64,000 nucleotides of DNA from Saprospiraceae bacterium. Lineage in GTDB: Bacteria; Bacteroidota; Bacteroidia; Chitinophagales; Saprospiraceae. Both the position numbers and the translations under genes were made by a program. A model generated the notes under the pieces. That model was not told where the DNA came from, did no database searches, and saw only the letters and a list, made by a program, of their open reading frames with translations. Positions 21,494 through 30,685 of the stretch are shown here, piece after piece; position 1 is the first letter of the stretch, and every line of letters begins with the position of its first letter. The stretch covers positions 1 through 64,000 of the forward strand of contig JABAQQ010000013.1 in the NCBI GenBank assembly GCA_019187225.1. Direction: 5' to 3'.

Positions 21494-22780
21494 ATGAATT
21501 CCGACATACTCTGGTCCATTCTGTTCTGGCTCTATGTCGCCGCCACGGCGGTGCAGCTGGGGGTGTGGTGGGGAATTTTTGGGAGATTGGGGATTGCGGA
21601 TTGCGGATTGGAGCGCACGGACGGTTTTCCGTTTCCCTCCCCAATCCCCAATCCCCAATCCCCAATTTCCATCATCCTTTGTGCCCGCAACGAGGCCGCC
21701 AACCTGCGCCGGCATTTGCCGAAAATATTGAGGCAGGAATACACGGGTGAATGGGAAGTCATCGTCGTGGACGACGCTTCGGAGGATGAAACTTCTACTG
21801 TTTTGCAAACTTTTCAGGAAAAATATCCGCGTTTGTGGGTCGTGCGGGTTTTTGAAAAAAAACAGGCGGGTAAAAAACACGCGCTCGCGCAGGGTATCGC
21901 CGCGGCTCGATTCGACCGCCTGTTGTTCACGGACGCCGATTGTGAACCGGCCTCACCTTTTTGGCTGGCACGAATGGCGGCTGCGCTCACAGAAAAACCG
22001 GAAACTGAAATAGTGCTGGGATACGGGCCGATCACCCCTGCTATCCCCCGTGAAAACCTGAACATTGGTCATTGGTCATTGAAAATTGGTCATTTTCTCC
22101 ATTTTAAATTTAATAAATGTACAATGTTCAATGACCAATTTTCAATGCGCAAGTCTTGTATAGCAGGGTTGGGGCTGAATGGCTGGTGTCGCTTCGAAAC
22201 AACCCACACCGCCATCCAATATCTCTCCTTCGCTCTGGCCGGAATGCCCTACATGGGCGTGGGCCGCAACCTGGCTTTTAAAAAATCCGCTTACGATCGC
22301 GCAGGCGGTTTCAGTGCCCATGCCGATATACCCTCGGGCGACGACGATCTGCTGGTCAACGCGGTGGCAACTCCTGAAAACACCGCGATTTGCATTCATC
22401 CCGAATCGTTTATGTATTCGGAAAGTCCCCCGACGTGGCGCGCCTGGGCACGGCAAAAACGGCGGCATCTGGCGGCTGGGCGCCGCTATCGCCCGCTGCA
22501 CCAGGCGGTGCTGGCATTGGTCAGTTTGTCGCATGCCTTGCATTTTTTTCTGCTGGCCGTTTTGTTGGGAGCAGGCTTTGGCATGGTAAGTGTAGTGTTG
22601 TTGTACCTCGCGCGCAGTGGCTCGGTGTTGTATGTATACAGCAGGATCTTGCCCGCACTGCGCGAATTTCACTCGTTTTCCCGGCTACCGATTTACGACG
22701 CGCTGTTGGCAGCGCACTATGGAGCATTTGTACCACTTTTTTTAATCGCGCCGCACAGCGCCCGCTCTGCATGGAAGTAA
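21494..22780 (+). CDS. Family 2 glycosyltransferase, membrane-anchored, with two in-frame repeat insertions
   Basis: The 428-aa protein has an N-terminal membrane helix (LFWLYVAATAVQLGVWW) and a GT-A domain: ISIILCARNEAANLRRHLP, VVDDASEDETS, DADCEP as the D-x-D site, and GDDDLLVN with a basic ARQKRRH segment. Two or three C-terminal helices follow. Such enzymes transfer sugars onto lipid or polymer acceptors at the inner membrane. Two stretches are not family sequence. About residues 28-59 are encoded by inverted ATTGGGG-type repeats (21578-21670). About residues 188-219 (NIGHWSLKIGHF and following) are encoded by an 18-bp-arm palindrome (22077-22147). Both keep the frame, so the gene may still work. 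The ECF sigma gene overlaps its end by 10 bp. Confidence 0.85.
   Translation: MNSDILWSILFWLYVAATAVQLGVWWGIFGRLGIADCGLERTDGFPFPSPIPNPQSPISIILCARNEAANLRRHLPKILRQEYTGEWEVIVVDDASEDETSTVLQTFQEKYPRLWVVRVFEKKQAGKKHALAQGIAAARFDRLLFTDADCEPASPFWLARMAAALTEKPETEIVLGYGPITPAIPRENLNIGHWSLKIGHFLHFKFNKCTMFNDQFSMRKSCIAGLGLNGWCRFETTHTAIQYLSFALAGMPYMGVGRNLAFKKSAYDRAGGFSAHADIPSGDDDLLVNAVATPENTAICIHPESFMYSESPPTWRAWARQKRRHLAAGRRYRPLHQAVLALVSLSHALHFFLLAVLLGAGFGMVSVVLLYLARSGSVLYVYSRILPALREFHSFSRLPIYDALLAAHYGAFVPLFLIAPHSARSAWK
21578..21670. repeat. In-frame inverted simple repeat in the glycosyltransferase gene, 5' part
   Basis: GGAGATTGGGGATTG-type units on the left are mirrored by CCCCAATCCCCAATC units on the right, around a centre with GGACGGTTTTCC. 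The block lies between the first membrane helix and the catalytic domain. Similar ATTGGGG/ATTGGTG units flank the four-helix gene at 35137. Confidence 0.8.
22077..22147. repeat. In-frame 18-bp inverted repeat in the glycosyltransferase gene, middle
   Basis: CATTGAAAATTGGTCATT (22077-22094) and AATGACCAATTTTCAATG (22130-22147) are perfect complements. Extra CATTGGT units precede the left arm (22063-22076). The block is translated without stops and interrupts the glycosyltransferase domain after the D-x-D region. Confidence 0.85.
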
Positions 22781-23382
22781 ACGGATACCGGCCTGCCCGC
22801 CAGGAAGATGACTATCGCCTCGTTTTGACGGCCAAAACCGGCTGTCAGGCTGCTTACGCTACGCTGCTCGCCCGCTACCGGCAGGCGATTTTCCAATTGA
22901 TGTTGCAACGCGTCAAAAATGCCGAAGACGCCCAGGACCTGACGATGGAAGCCTTTGAAAAAGCGTTCCGGAAATTGCATTCCTACACGCCCACCCACGC
23001 TTTCAGTACCTGGTTGTTCAAGATCGCGCTGAACAACCTGATTGATTTTACCCGGAAAAAACAGCCGGTAATGGTCCGCATCGGAGAAGCCGGCGACACA
23101 ACCGGCCTGTCGTCAGATGGGTTGTACAACCGCCGTTCGGAAATGCCGACGCCGGAGGAAGCGATGATGCAGGAGCAACGCATTGCAATGGTACAAAGGC
23201 TGCTGGGCCGCCTCGACGAGCGTTACCGCCGCATGATCGAATTGCGCTACTACGAAGATATGAGTTACGAAGAAATCGCCCGGCATCTCGAAATGCCGAT
23301 GGGCACCGTGAAAGCGCAATTGTACCGCGCCAAAGAAAACCTGTATGAAATGCTTCAAACACCGTGGGCCAATTTCTACTAG
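22771..23382 (+). CDS. ECF-type RNA polymerase sigma factor
   Basis: The 203-aa protein has sigma region 2 (ARYRQAIFQLMLQRVKNAED, AQDLTMEAFEKAFRKL, FSTWLFKIALNNLIDF) at about 38-103. Region 4 (LDERYRRMIELRYYEDMSYE, EIARHLEMPMGTVKAQLYRA) lies at about 148-192. Those regions bind the -10 and -35 promoter elements. The start was set at ATG 22771, which overlaps the last 10 bp of the glycosyltransferase gene. The linker between the regions is long (about 45 residues). No anti-sigma gene follows, since the next gene converges with overlapping stop codons. It may be co-expressed with the glycosyltransferase. Confidence 0.9.
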   Translation: MEVNGYRPARQEDDYRLVLTAKTGCQAAYATLLARYRQAIFQLMLQRVKNAEDAQDLTMEAFEKAFRKLHSYTPTHAFSTWLFKIALNNLIDFTRKKQPVMVRIGEAGDTTGLSSDGLYNRRSEMPTPEEAMMQEQRIAMVQRLLGRLDERYRRMIELRYYEDMSYEEIARHLEMPMGTVKAQLYRAKENLYEMLQTPWANFY

Positions 23383-24116
23383 TAGTTCCCCAGAAACGCC
23401 CCGAACCGTTCCTCGAAATGTTCCATTTTTAAGACCGAGATCGAAACGCAGGCGCCGAAGGGCAGGTAAATGAGTCCGTTGCGCCCGGTGCGCTCGTAAC
23501 GGTTGATGTGCAGCATATTCACTAAGTAGCTGTGGTGGCAGCGGCAAAACATCGTTTCCGGCAATTCCGCCTCGATGTCTTTCAGCACTTTCGACGCCGT
23601 GATCTTTTCCATTTTGTTGTTGCGGATCACAAAAATATCGGTGGTGGGTCCGTCGGCCTCGCAGAAAAGGATGTCGCGTACGCGCAGCACCTGGCTGCCT
23701 TTGCGGCTGTCGGTGACGACGATGCTCTGGCGCGCCGAATCGCGGAGTTTTTCTGCGGCGACTTCCACCGCTGCCATCAGGGCATGCACGCTGAATGGTT
23801 TGACAAGATAGCCCCAGGGCTGCACCGCCTGGATGGCCTTGATGGCGTATTCTGGAAATGCGGTAGTGAAAATAACACCGAATGCGCCGTTCCTCCAGGC
23901 GCGGTCGAGAAAATCGAATCCGGTACCGAAAGGCTGCATCTGGATATCGAGGAAAACCAGGTCGGGTTTCCATTGCGCGGCGGCGCGCACGGCCTCATCC
24001 ACCGAGCGGGCGGTAGCCACTACTTTTACCCGGGGGCAATATTCGCCCAGCATGCCGCCCAGCGTATTGAGCGCGCCGGTTTCATCGTCCACGAGGAGCG
24101 CGTTGATCTTTCTCAT
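23379..24116 (-). CDS. LytTR-family response regulator
   Basis: The 245-aa regulator has an N-terminal receiver domain (NALLVDDETGALNTLGGML) with the phosphoacceptor aspartate in LVFLDIQM (about 53-60) and the lysine in GYLVKPFS (about 102-109). A C-terminal LytTR DNA-binding domain follows (LRVRDILFCEADGPTTDIFV, FCRCHHSYLVNMLHINRYER). Its start overlaps the end of the sensor kinase gene by 4 bp (ATGA-type), so the two form one operon and almost certainly one two-component pathway. Its stop overlaps the convergent sigma-factor stop. Confidence 0.93.
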   Translation of the reverse strand: MRKINALLVDDETGALNTLGGMLGEYCPRVKVVATARSVDEAVRAAAQWKPDLVFLDIQMQPFGTGFDFLDRAWRNGAFGVIFTTAFPEYAIKAIQAVQPWGYLVKPFSVHALMAAVEVAAEKLRDSARQSIVVTDSRKGSQVLRVRDILFCEADGPTTDIFVIRNNKMEKITASKVLKDIEAELPETMFCRCHHSYLVNMLHINRYERTGRNGLIYLPFGACVSISVLKMEHFEERFGAFLGNY

Positions 24117-27100
24117 ACAGAACCGGCAGGTTTTGAGCGATGAATGGAATGTGGGAGCGCCTCCTTAACCCCCGGAGCGATGAAGGGGATTTTCCCCGGG
24201 TTGAACCGGATGACGGCGCGGGTGCCGCGCAGAGGCGGGATGGTAGTGGAAAGATCGCTCAACTCCAGCTGCAGCCCCAGATCGAAACGCCGGTTGAGTG
24301 TATCCACTTTTCGCCGAAGGATTTCCAGGCCCTTCGACTGGCGGTCGGAACCGTTGACTTTTTGCCGTGCGTGGGTTTCGAGCAGCCCGGCGCCGTTGTC
24401 GGTCACGGTGCAGATGAATTTTGTTCCCGACATATGGAAATCGAGTTTAAGGATAGAAACACCTTCGGGCGCCAGACCGTGAATGGTGGCGTTTTCCAGG
24501 ATGGGTTGCAGCAACATAGAAGGGAATGGCGTATCAGAAGTTATGCTATCGGCGCCGCTGATCTCGTATTGGAAAAATTCGCCGAAACGCAGTTTTGTCA
24601 TTTCCAGGTAGTCCCGGACATAGGCAAACTCTTCGGTAAATGAAATAAACGTCCGGTCGGTATACGACAGCGTCCGGCGCAACAGCCTGGTAAACAAAGA
24701 AATGTATTCACTTGCGCGAACGGGGTCGGGAGGGTAGAAAAACTGTTGAATGGCGTTGATGCTGTTGCCTACGAAATGGGGGTTCATTTGGGATTGCAGG
24801 GCCTGGAGTTGCAACTCGGATGCCGCCGCATCGAGTTTGCGAAAAGCGTTGCGGGCGCGCAACACGCGCCAAACGATATAAGAAAACACCCCCCATATCA
24901 ATAGCCAAAACCAGACGGTATCGGTCCGGTGAGGTCGCATTTCAATCGTCCAGAAATCGGGTTGCAGGCTGTGCACGCCCGCTGCCGTCACGGCAGTGAT
25001 CCGCAGGTGATAACGGGCCGGAGGCAGCCGCACCCCTATGCCCGGGTTGTCGGTATGGAACCATGTGGTGTCGGGTTTGTTTCTGAAACCGCGTCCCATC
25101 CATTCAAACAGGTTGTCGAAAGTGCACCATTGCCACGCCGGAAAGGTTTTCGTCGTGATGACCTCATAACGGAGATTGCCGCGGCTTCGATAATCCAAAC
25201 CCGTAAATTTCACTTCAAAGAGCGTGGCATCCGGCGGCAGTATGACCTTCCGGCCGGCAGGGACCGAATTGAGCAGATCTAATTCGATGGTCTCCTCTTT
25301 GGTCCGGTAAGCTGCATTGACCATCAGTGTGGCAAAATCGCCGCCTGCTTGGGAGGGCCGCAGTATCAGGCGGCTGAGCCCGCTCACCGTTGCCGTCCAT
25401 ACCGTATCACCGTGCACCAACACAGCATTTACGTCGTCGTCGGCCAGGCCATTGTTGCGGTCGAACCGGACGAGACCCCAGGATTTGTCTAAGCGATACA
25501 CGCCCCGGTTGGTAGCGAGCCAGAGCAGTCCGTTCGGTTCGGAAAAAAGCGACTGAATGTTTTCCAATTGGTCGTTGATATCGCGCGGCGCCCGCTCTAC
25601 GTAGACGATTTTTCCGGCAAGGACCCGTACTAGCAGGAGACCTTTTCCGGGTGTGACGATCCACAAACTGTCCTTTCCCGCTTTTTCGATAGCGACCACC
25701 CTGCCGGAGAGTACGGGATAGTGATCGCCCCAATTCACACTGAAACTATCGGCTTCGCACAACAAGCCTTCGTTCATTCCAGCCCACACGTTCCCGTCCG
25801 AATCTTCGCTGAGTGCGGTAAACCGCTGATATCCGACGGCCATTCGTTGAGATAAGTCGTTGGCATCCAGGCAGATCAAGCCGCCGGAGGAGGCGCACCA
25901 TAGTTGCCCGGGTTGCAGCAAAGCAGTTTTTGGGCTGACGCGCAGGTTGATCTTGTGCAGGGTATGGCCCGTTTTGCGATACAAGGCTTCATCGGTCACC
26001 ACCCACCGGCTGTCGCCCACGTCAGGAATGATGCGGCGAACGCGGTTGTAGCCGTCGGCAGACCCTAAGGTAGTCGCATAAAATCTACCCTTGCCGTCGT
26101 AGACATACAGGTTCCCTTCATCGTCGCCCGACCACAAGCGACCTTTGTCGTCCCGTGCAAGTGCGGTTATATTATTGGAAATAAAGCCATTGTGCACGGA
26201 GAAATTCACAGCGACATTTTCCGGAAGGGCATAAACGCCGTTGTTCGTGGTACAAAACCACAGCGTACCCTGCCGGTCTTCGAACATAGACGTCACTTTA
26301 TCGCCCTGGCAATAGAATTTCGGGTTGGACAGATCGCGCCGGTCATTGTCGAAGCAGACCGCTCCTTCTGCCAGGGAACACACCCAAAACCGGCCTTTGC
26401 TGTCGGTAGATACCCTCCCGATAGGTCCCGGACGCCGATCTAATTCCCGGAATGTGCCGTCGCGCCATTCGAGCAGCAGCAATTTGTCTATAAAAGCATA
26501 GAGGATGCGGTTGCCGGAAATACTGAATCCGCGATACGGGTTGACGTTGGAAAGAGGCGGAGCGTCAATTTTACAGAGGAAGGCGAGTTCACCGCCGGGT
26601 TGTTGACGGTAAATACCGGATACCCCGAAAAAAAAGAGCGTGCCGTCTATCCGGCCCGGCCGCAAAATACTGCGTTCAAACTGCTCATAATGAAGTTTGT
26701 CGTCCTTCAAATGCAACATCGCATTCGTATGGCCGCTCAGCCACACACTCCGGTCGTCGTCTTCAAAAAAATCCCACAAAGCCGACTTGATCTGCATTTT
26801 TGCCAGCAGGGAATCCTGATGTTCGGTCACAAACCGGCCGTTTTTGCGATAACAGGGCTTTTTGCGGTAACTGGATATCCATAGCCGCCCGCCGCTGTCT
26901 TCCATCAGGTTAAGCACTTCAGGATCGGTCAAGCCGTCTTTCACCCCGAAGGTGCGAAACCGGGAGCCGTCGAAACAGGCCAGTCCCTTATCGGTACCAA
27001 ACCACATAAGTCCTCTTCTATCCTGAATGCCACAATAAATCAGATTGCTGGGCAACCCGTCGTGTACACCGTAATGCAGGAAGGCAGGTGTTTGTGCCAT

Positions 27101-27211
27101 AAGATGGGTTGAAGGCCACAGCATGTTCATCATTCCAACCGTTGCCCATTTCTGCAAAACCTTCGGCCAATCCATCGAATTCAAAAAAGTAAAAAATACC
27201 AAGCCTTGCAT
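24113..27211 (-). CDS. Beta-propeller sensor histidine kinase (LytS-type)
   Basis: The 1032-aa sensor has a leader ending near THLMAQTP. A large periplasmic part follows, made of two-component-regulator propeller repeats such as DRRGLMWFGTDKGLACFDG, DSGGRLWISSY and DRQGTLWFCTTNNGVYALP. A Y_Y_Y-like domain (VKFTGLDYRSRGNLRYEV, about 660-760) and one membrane helix (VWFWLLIWGVFSYIVWRVLR, about 786-805) come next. The cytoplasmic kinase has the phosphoacceptor in QMNPHFVGNSINAIQQFFYP, SYTDRTFISFTEEFAYVRDY, the ATP-binding MLLQPILENATIHGLAPEG and DNGAGL. The usual HF-LFN..N is here HFVGNSIN. It signals to the LytTR regulator encoded next. The ligand is unknown. Confidence 0.9.
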   Translation of the reverse strand: MQGLVFFTFLNSMDWPKVLQKWATVGMMNMLWPSTHLMAQTPAFLHYGVHDGLPSNLIYCGIQDRRGLMWFGTDKGLACFDGSRFRTFGVKDGLTDPEVLNLMEDSGGRLWISSYRKKPCYRKNGRFVTEHQDSLLAKMQIKSALWDFFEDDDRSVWLSGHTNAMLHLKDDKLHYEQFERSILRPGRIDGTLFFFGVSGIYRQQPGGELAFLCKIDAPPLSNVNPYRGFSISGNRILYAFIDKLLLLEWRDGTFRELDRRPGPIGRVSTDSKGRFWVCSLAEGAVCFDNDRRDLSNPKFYCQGDKVTSMFEDRQGTLWFCTTNNGVYALPENVAVNFSVHNGFISNNITALARDDKGRLWSGDDEGNLYVYDGKGRFYATTLGSADGYNRVRRIIPDVGDSRWVVTDEALYRKTGHTLHKINLRVSPKTALLQPGQLWCASSGGLICLDANDLSQRMAVGYQRFTALSEDSDGNVWAGMNEGLLCEADSFSVNWGDHYPVLSGRVVAIEKAGKDSLWIVTPGKGLLLVRVLAGKIVYVERAPRDINDQLENIQSLFSEPNGLLWLATNRGVYRLDKSWGLVRFDRNNGLADDDVNAVLVHGDTVWTATVSGLSRLILRPSQAGGDFATLMVNAAYRTKEETIELDLLNSVPAGRKVILPPDATLFEVKFTGLDYRSRGNLRYEVITTKTFPAWQWCTFDNLFEWMGRGFRNKPDTTWFHTDNPGIGVRLPPARYHLRITAVTAAGVHSLQPDFWTIEMRPHRTDTVWFWLLIWGVFSYIVWRVLRARNAFRKLDAAASELQLQALQSQMNPHFVGNSINAIQQFFYPPDPVRASEYISLFTRLLRRTLSYTDRTFISFTEEFAYVRDYLEMTKLRFGEFFQYEISGADSITSDTPFPSMLLQPILENATIHGLAPEGVSILKLDFHMSGTKFICTVTDNGAGLLETHARQKVNGSDRQSKGLEILRRKVDTLNRRFDLGLQLELSDLSTTIPPLRGTRAVIRFNPGKIPFIAPGVKEALPHSIHRSKPAGSV

Positions 27212-27482
27212 TTCGCCCGAAAAATACGAAGACTTACCGAAGTTACAAGGCGAATCATGGGAGTGTACTTACGTCACCTGCTGGCATTTTGCACGGTTAT
27301 CAGACGGAATTACACAGTTATAGGTTTGTTCTTGCCGGTTCGCATCGAGTCACTTTCCTTTGTACCCATAAGCCTTTGAAAAAATCCGCACCGCTGTATC
27401 ACTACAGAAAACAAGCCTGGAAACACCCGGAAAACCAATTTGACCCGGCTCCCCATACATTTTTCCCAAACAAAACAATTTT

Positions 27483-27516
27483 ATCGCCTCCGGAACGCAT
27501 GTTCCCGGGGCGATTT
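27483..27516 (+). terminator. GC-rich hairpin followed by TTTTG
   Basis: ATCGCCTCCGGAAC, a GCAT loop and GTTCCCGGGGCGAT form a nearly perfect stem followed by TTTTG. It could end a short plus-strand transcript. A related core, CCGGAACGCTGTTCCGG plus GCGATTTTG, occurs at 55825-55857, so it may equally be a dispersed hairpin repeat. Confidence 0.45.
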
Positions 27517-27522
27517 TGTTGT

Positions 27523-27642
27523 TATACTTCGCGCCGCCAAGTTTTCAGCATCAACCCTTGCGTCGTTTACTAAACTTTCGAAAGTTTAGTAAACGTATTT
27601 CCCGCTTCTCGGCATGCTGAAAACTTGGCGGCGCGAGGTATA
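27523..27642. repeat. Nested palindrome: 29-bp outer arms around a 32-bp perfect palindrome
   Basis: Outer arms are 27523-27551 (TATACTTCGCGCCGCCAAG and following) and 27614-27642, complementary except for one base. Inside, 27564-27595 is a perfect palindrome centred on TTTCGAAA (CGTTTACTAAACTTTCGAAA...). The inner unit is of the same kind as those inside the TonB receptor and MmeI-type genes, nested in a second hairpin family. No coding sequence. Confidence 0.85.
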
Positions 27643-27801
27643 CATGCCGGTTCAGCGACTCTTTTTCCCCGTTCAGCATATTCAGTTACCGCTTTTTCGG
27701 GCAGTTTAACACATTTGCGCCGGACTCACGGGTTGTTTTTCATTTTCCTCCCTGACTGATTTGCCATAATCGAAAAACATAAAAACTACTTCCTCATGAG
27801 A

Positions 27802-27837
27802 TGGCTGCTCCGGTACGTTCGGAGCGGCCATTTTTTA
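27802..27837 (+). terminator. Terminator-like hairpin upstream of the surface protein gene
   Basis: ATGGCTGCTCCG and CGGAGCGGCCAT pair around GTACGTT, with one unpaired base, and are followed by TTTTTT. It would end plus-strand transcription coming from the repeat region before the surface protein gene, or act as a leader attenuator. Confidence 0.6.
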
Positions 27838-28034
27838 TTGTCGTTTGAAGGTGGTTTGAGTTGTTTGAAATTGTTGGTAGTCAATTTTTAAAAGTGAATG
27901 CCGTTCAAAAACCGCGTTGCGCTGACTATATTTTAAAAAAATTTTTGGCCCACCCAACCTCTTGTGATGCCATTGCGTGTATGGGGTATCGTTTGCAAAC
28001 GCGATTCATCCTTTTAAACGCATTCTCACTGACA

Positions 28035-30527
28035 ATGAAATACAACCTGCTTTTTTTATTCGTTTTTTGCGCATTCAGCGCATTGAAAGCCCAAAACCCG
28101 CCATGCCAGGCTTATGCCGGGCCGACCAGTTGGTCGAGCAACGGCGAGGTCACCATCACCGCTTACGATTCATCCGCGTTCCCGGTCAGCGCCTACCTGT
28201 GGAATACTGGAGAAACCACCGAAGAAATCATTGTGACCACCCCTGGCGACTACTGTGTCACGATCACTTATGAAGATGGCTGCACGGCAAGCGATTGTTA
28301 CGAGTTATCAGACACCTGCTATGTTTGGGCATGGTGGTATTGGGTGGACAGTACGACCATGCACCTGATCGCCGACGTCCAACCCAATTACTTAGGCAAT
28401 GAAACCTACCTCTGGAGTACCGGTGAGACGACTTCGTCCATTTACACCTCCACTCCCGGTACTTATTGCGTGACGATCACGAAAGATTACGGCTGCACTG
28501 CTACCGCCTGTGTTGATGCCGGCGCTCCGCCGCCGCCGCCTTGTCAGTTGTATTTTTGGGAAGTGCCTGATCCTTCGGGTAACGGAGGAGTCTTTTTAAA
28601 CACTTCACTCGATGCGGATGGCACTCCGGCATATTTGTGGGACAATGGCGCCACCACCCCGTCTATTTACATAACGGAACCCGGGACATACTGCGTTACG
28701 GCTACCAATGGCGCCGGCTGCACCAAATCCCATTGTTTTGAAATAAATTGTAAAGTATACGTGGAGCAAAATCCTGCCGGATTAACGGCCAATCCCGCCA
28801 TCGGTACTCCGCCTTACACTTTCATCTGGTCCACCGGAGAAACCACCCCATCTATTGCGCCGGATTTCGCGGGCGTTTATTGGGTTACCGTCACCGATGC
28901 GACAGGCTGCACCAGCGAGAACTACGGTTATTTCCAACTCATCTGCAATGCCTTCATCACCTACAACAGCGACAATACCCTCACGGCCGAAATGACCGGC
29001 GACGGGCCATTCGTCTATGCGTGGAGCCCGGGCGGGTATACCACACAAACGATCGCCCCAACGGAGGCAGGATTTTATTACGTGACGGTTACGAATGCGA
29101 ACGGCTGTGAAGCCTGGGCTTACGAATATTGGTATGACCCGAACGATTGCGAGGTCACGCTGGGCATTTATACGGATAGCCTGTCCGTGCCCAATTCGGT
29201 ATGGATCAGCGCTCAATCCGCCGGTCTCTGGGGCGACTGGGATTTTGAATGGAGCACCGGCAGTACCCAAAGTCAGATCGCAGTTACCATCGGCGGTGAA
29301 TACTGCGTCACCGCAACGAATACTTTTACCGGCTGCACCTCTGTCAATTGTACGTGGGTTCAGCCCGACAGCGCCTGCTATGTCCAGGTCAACAGCATGC
29401 CGCTCAACACCTCTACCCTGGAACTCAGCGCCGACGGCGGCCCCGACCCGCTCGTCACTTACGCCTGGAGTACGGGCGAAAGCACTCCCGTCATCGAGGT
29501 TACAGAAGGCGGACAATATGGCGTAACGGTCACCAATTCAGCCGGTTGCACAGTGAGCGGATACCGCTGGATATATGAATCCAATAGTTTGGTAGTGCAT
29601 GTGAACTTAGACAATGGCGACACTTCGGCGATTGGAAACGACGGCGTACATGCGGACATCTATCTCATCGAATACGACCCGGCGCAGGGCGGTATTCTGA
29701 CAGCTATTGACACGGTAGCGACCTATTCCTGGACGAATACATGGGCATTGGCGCAGTTGCAGGACGTACCTCCGGGACAGTACCTGGTTAAAGCGGCTTT
29801 GCAAACCGGTTCCAATGGCTACGATGACTATTTGCCGACTTATTACGATGGAGAATTGTTGTGGAGTGCCGCCACGCCTGTCACAGTGCATGCCATCAGC
29901 AGCAACTATTCGGCTATTCCGAATATACAAATCAATCTTGTCCCCGGTCAAAACCCCGGCGGCCCAGGTTTCATCGGCGGTCTCGTGAGCCAGGGCGCCA
30001 ATCTGACCGGCTCAGGCGACGAAACGGAAAGCCTCGGCGAAGGCGATCCTTTCCCCGGCGCCAACGTGGTATTGACTTTGCCGGACGGTACACCTGTCGC
30101 GGCCACCGTGACCGATGCCAACGGCGAATACAGTTTTAATAACCTCGCCTGGGGGACATACACCCTGACACTCGATATTCCCGGCCTGGCGCCTGTTTCC
30201 ATTGCGGTGACCATTGGCCCCGGCCAGCAATCGGTGACGAACGCGAATTTCAAAGTGGATGAAAACAGCATTTCTTTACCGGTGAAAGAGACTGAGCCGG
30301 AAATTTCAGTCAGGGTTTTCCCCAATCCTGCCCGCGATTTCCTGACAGTGGAGATTCCCGCTCCTGCCGAACTGATACTGGCCAACACACAGGGGCAAAC
30401 AGTGCTGCATACACAGGAAAGTGATCGGCAAGCCCGGCTTTCCCTGAACAATCTGCCCGCCGGGATGTATTTCTTAACAGTGCGTATGGCGAGCGGTTCG
30501 CAAATTTTGAAAGTAATGATAGAGTAA
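28035..30527 (+). CDS. SprB-repeat surface protein with T9SS sorting domain
   Basis: The 830-aa protein starts with a signal peptide (MKYNLLFLFVFCAFSALKAQ); ATG 28035 was chosen for this reason. At least seven SprB-like repeats follow, each about 75-90 residues. They share Y.W.TGETT..I.V..PG.YCVTVT...GCT, for example YLWNTGETTEEIIVTTPGDY and YLWSTGETTSSIYTSTPGTY. After about residue 500 comes an SdrD-B-like segment (GANVVLTLPDGTPVAATVTD, then ANGEYSFNNLAWGTYTL). The end is a type-A sorting domain (VRVFPNPARDFLTVEI...LPAGMYFLTV). SprB-like repeats occur in gliding adhesins of Bacteroidota, so a role in adhesion or surface attachment is likely. It appears to be a single-gene unit, followed by a strong terminator. 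Confidence 0.88.
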   Translation: MKYNLLFLFVFCAFSALKAQNPPCQAYAGPTSWSSNGEVTITAYDSSAFPVSAYLWNTGETTEEIIVTTPGDYCVTITYEDGCTASDCYELSDTCYVWAWWYWVDSTTMHLIADVQPNYLGNETYLWSTGETTSSIYTSTPGTYCVTITKDYGCTATACVDAGAPPPPPCQLYFWEVPDPSGNGGVFLNTSLDADGTPAYLWDNGATTPSIYITEPGTYCVTATNGAGCTKSHCFEINCKVYVEQNPAGLTANPAIGTPPYTFIWSTGETTPSIAPDFAGVYWVTVTDATGCTSENYGYFQLICNAFITYNSDNTLTAEMTGDGPFVYAWSPGGYTTQTIAPTEAGFYYVTVTNANGCEAWAYEYWYDPNDCEVTLGIYTDSLSVPNSVWISAQSAGLWGDWDFEWSTGSTQSQIAVTIGGEYCVTATNTFTGCTSVNCTWVQPDSACYVQVNSMPLNTSTLELSADGGPDPLVTYAWSTGESTPVIEVTEGGQYGVTVTNSAGCTVSGYRWIYESNSLVVHVNLDNGDTSAIGNDGVHADIYLIEYDPAQGGILTAIDTVATYSWTNTWALAQLQDVPPGQYLVKAALQTGSNGYDDYLPTYYDGELLWSAATPVTVHAISSNYSAIPNIQINLVPGQNPGGPGFIGGLVSQGANLTGSGDETESLGEGDPFPGANVVLTLPDGTPVAATVTDANGEYSFNNLAWGTYTLTLDIPGLAPVSIAVTIGPGQQSVTNANFKVDENSISLPVKETEPEISVRVFPNPARDFLTVEIPAPAELILANTQGQTVLHTQESDRQARLSLNNLPAGMYFLTVRMASGSQILKVMIE

Positions 30528-30540
30528 CACCCGTACCTTG

Positions 30541-30578
30541 CCGCCGGAGGCCGGAACGACGGCTTCCGGCGGAGTTTT
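30541..30578 (+). terminator. Intrinsic terminator after the surface protein gene
   Basis: CCGCCGGAGGCCG and CGGCTTCCGGCGG form a GC-rich stem (30541-30572) followed by AGTTTTG. It begins 14 bp after the surface protein stop. Confidence 0.75.
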
Positions 30579-30593
30579 GAATAAATACAGTCT

Positions 30594-30668
30594 TGGGGGA
30601 TTTGAAGGTTTGAGGGGCACAAGGTTAACACAACCCTCAAACACCCAAACCCTCAAACCCCCAAACCT
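30594..30668. repeat. Inverted heptamer-type repeat before the sigma gene
   Basis: GGGGGATTTGAAGGTTTGAG on the left is mirrored by ACCCTCAAAC/ACCCAAACCCTCAAACCCCC units on the right. It is another member of the short-tandem inverted repeats of this window, lying directly upstream of the sigma factor ATG at 30686. Confidence 0.75.
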
Positions 30669-30685
30669 TAGAAACCATCAAATGC

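Larger units (their letters stand above)
27212..28034. other. 823-bp intergenic region holding hairpins but no gene
   Basis: Between the kinase gene start and the surface protein start I see no convincing coding sequence. The region contains a GC-rich hairpin (27483-27516), a nested double palindrome (27523-27642) and a terminator-like hairpin (27802-27837). From 27838 to 28034 it is an AT-rich leader for the surface protein. Confidence 0.6.

Noticed and set aside
22390-22770. N-terminal extension of the ECF sigma factor
   Set aside because: Those codons overlap the glycosyltransferase gene in another frame and have no sigma-factor similarity; ATG 22771 begins the family sequence.
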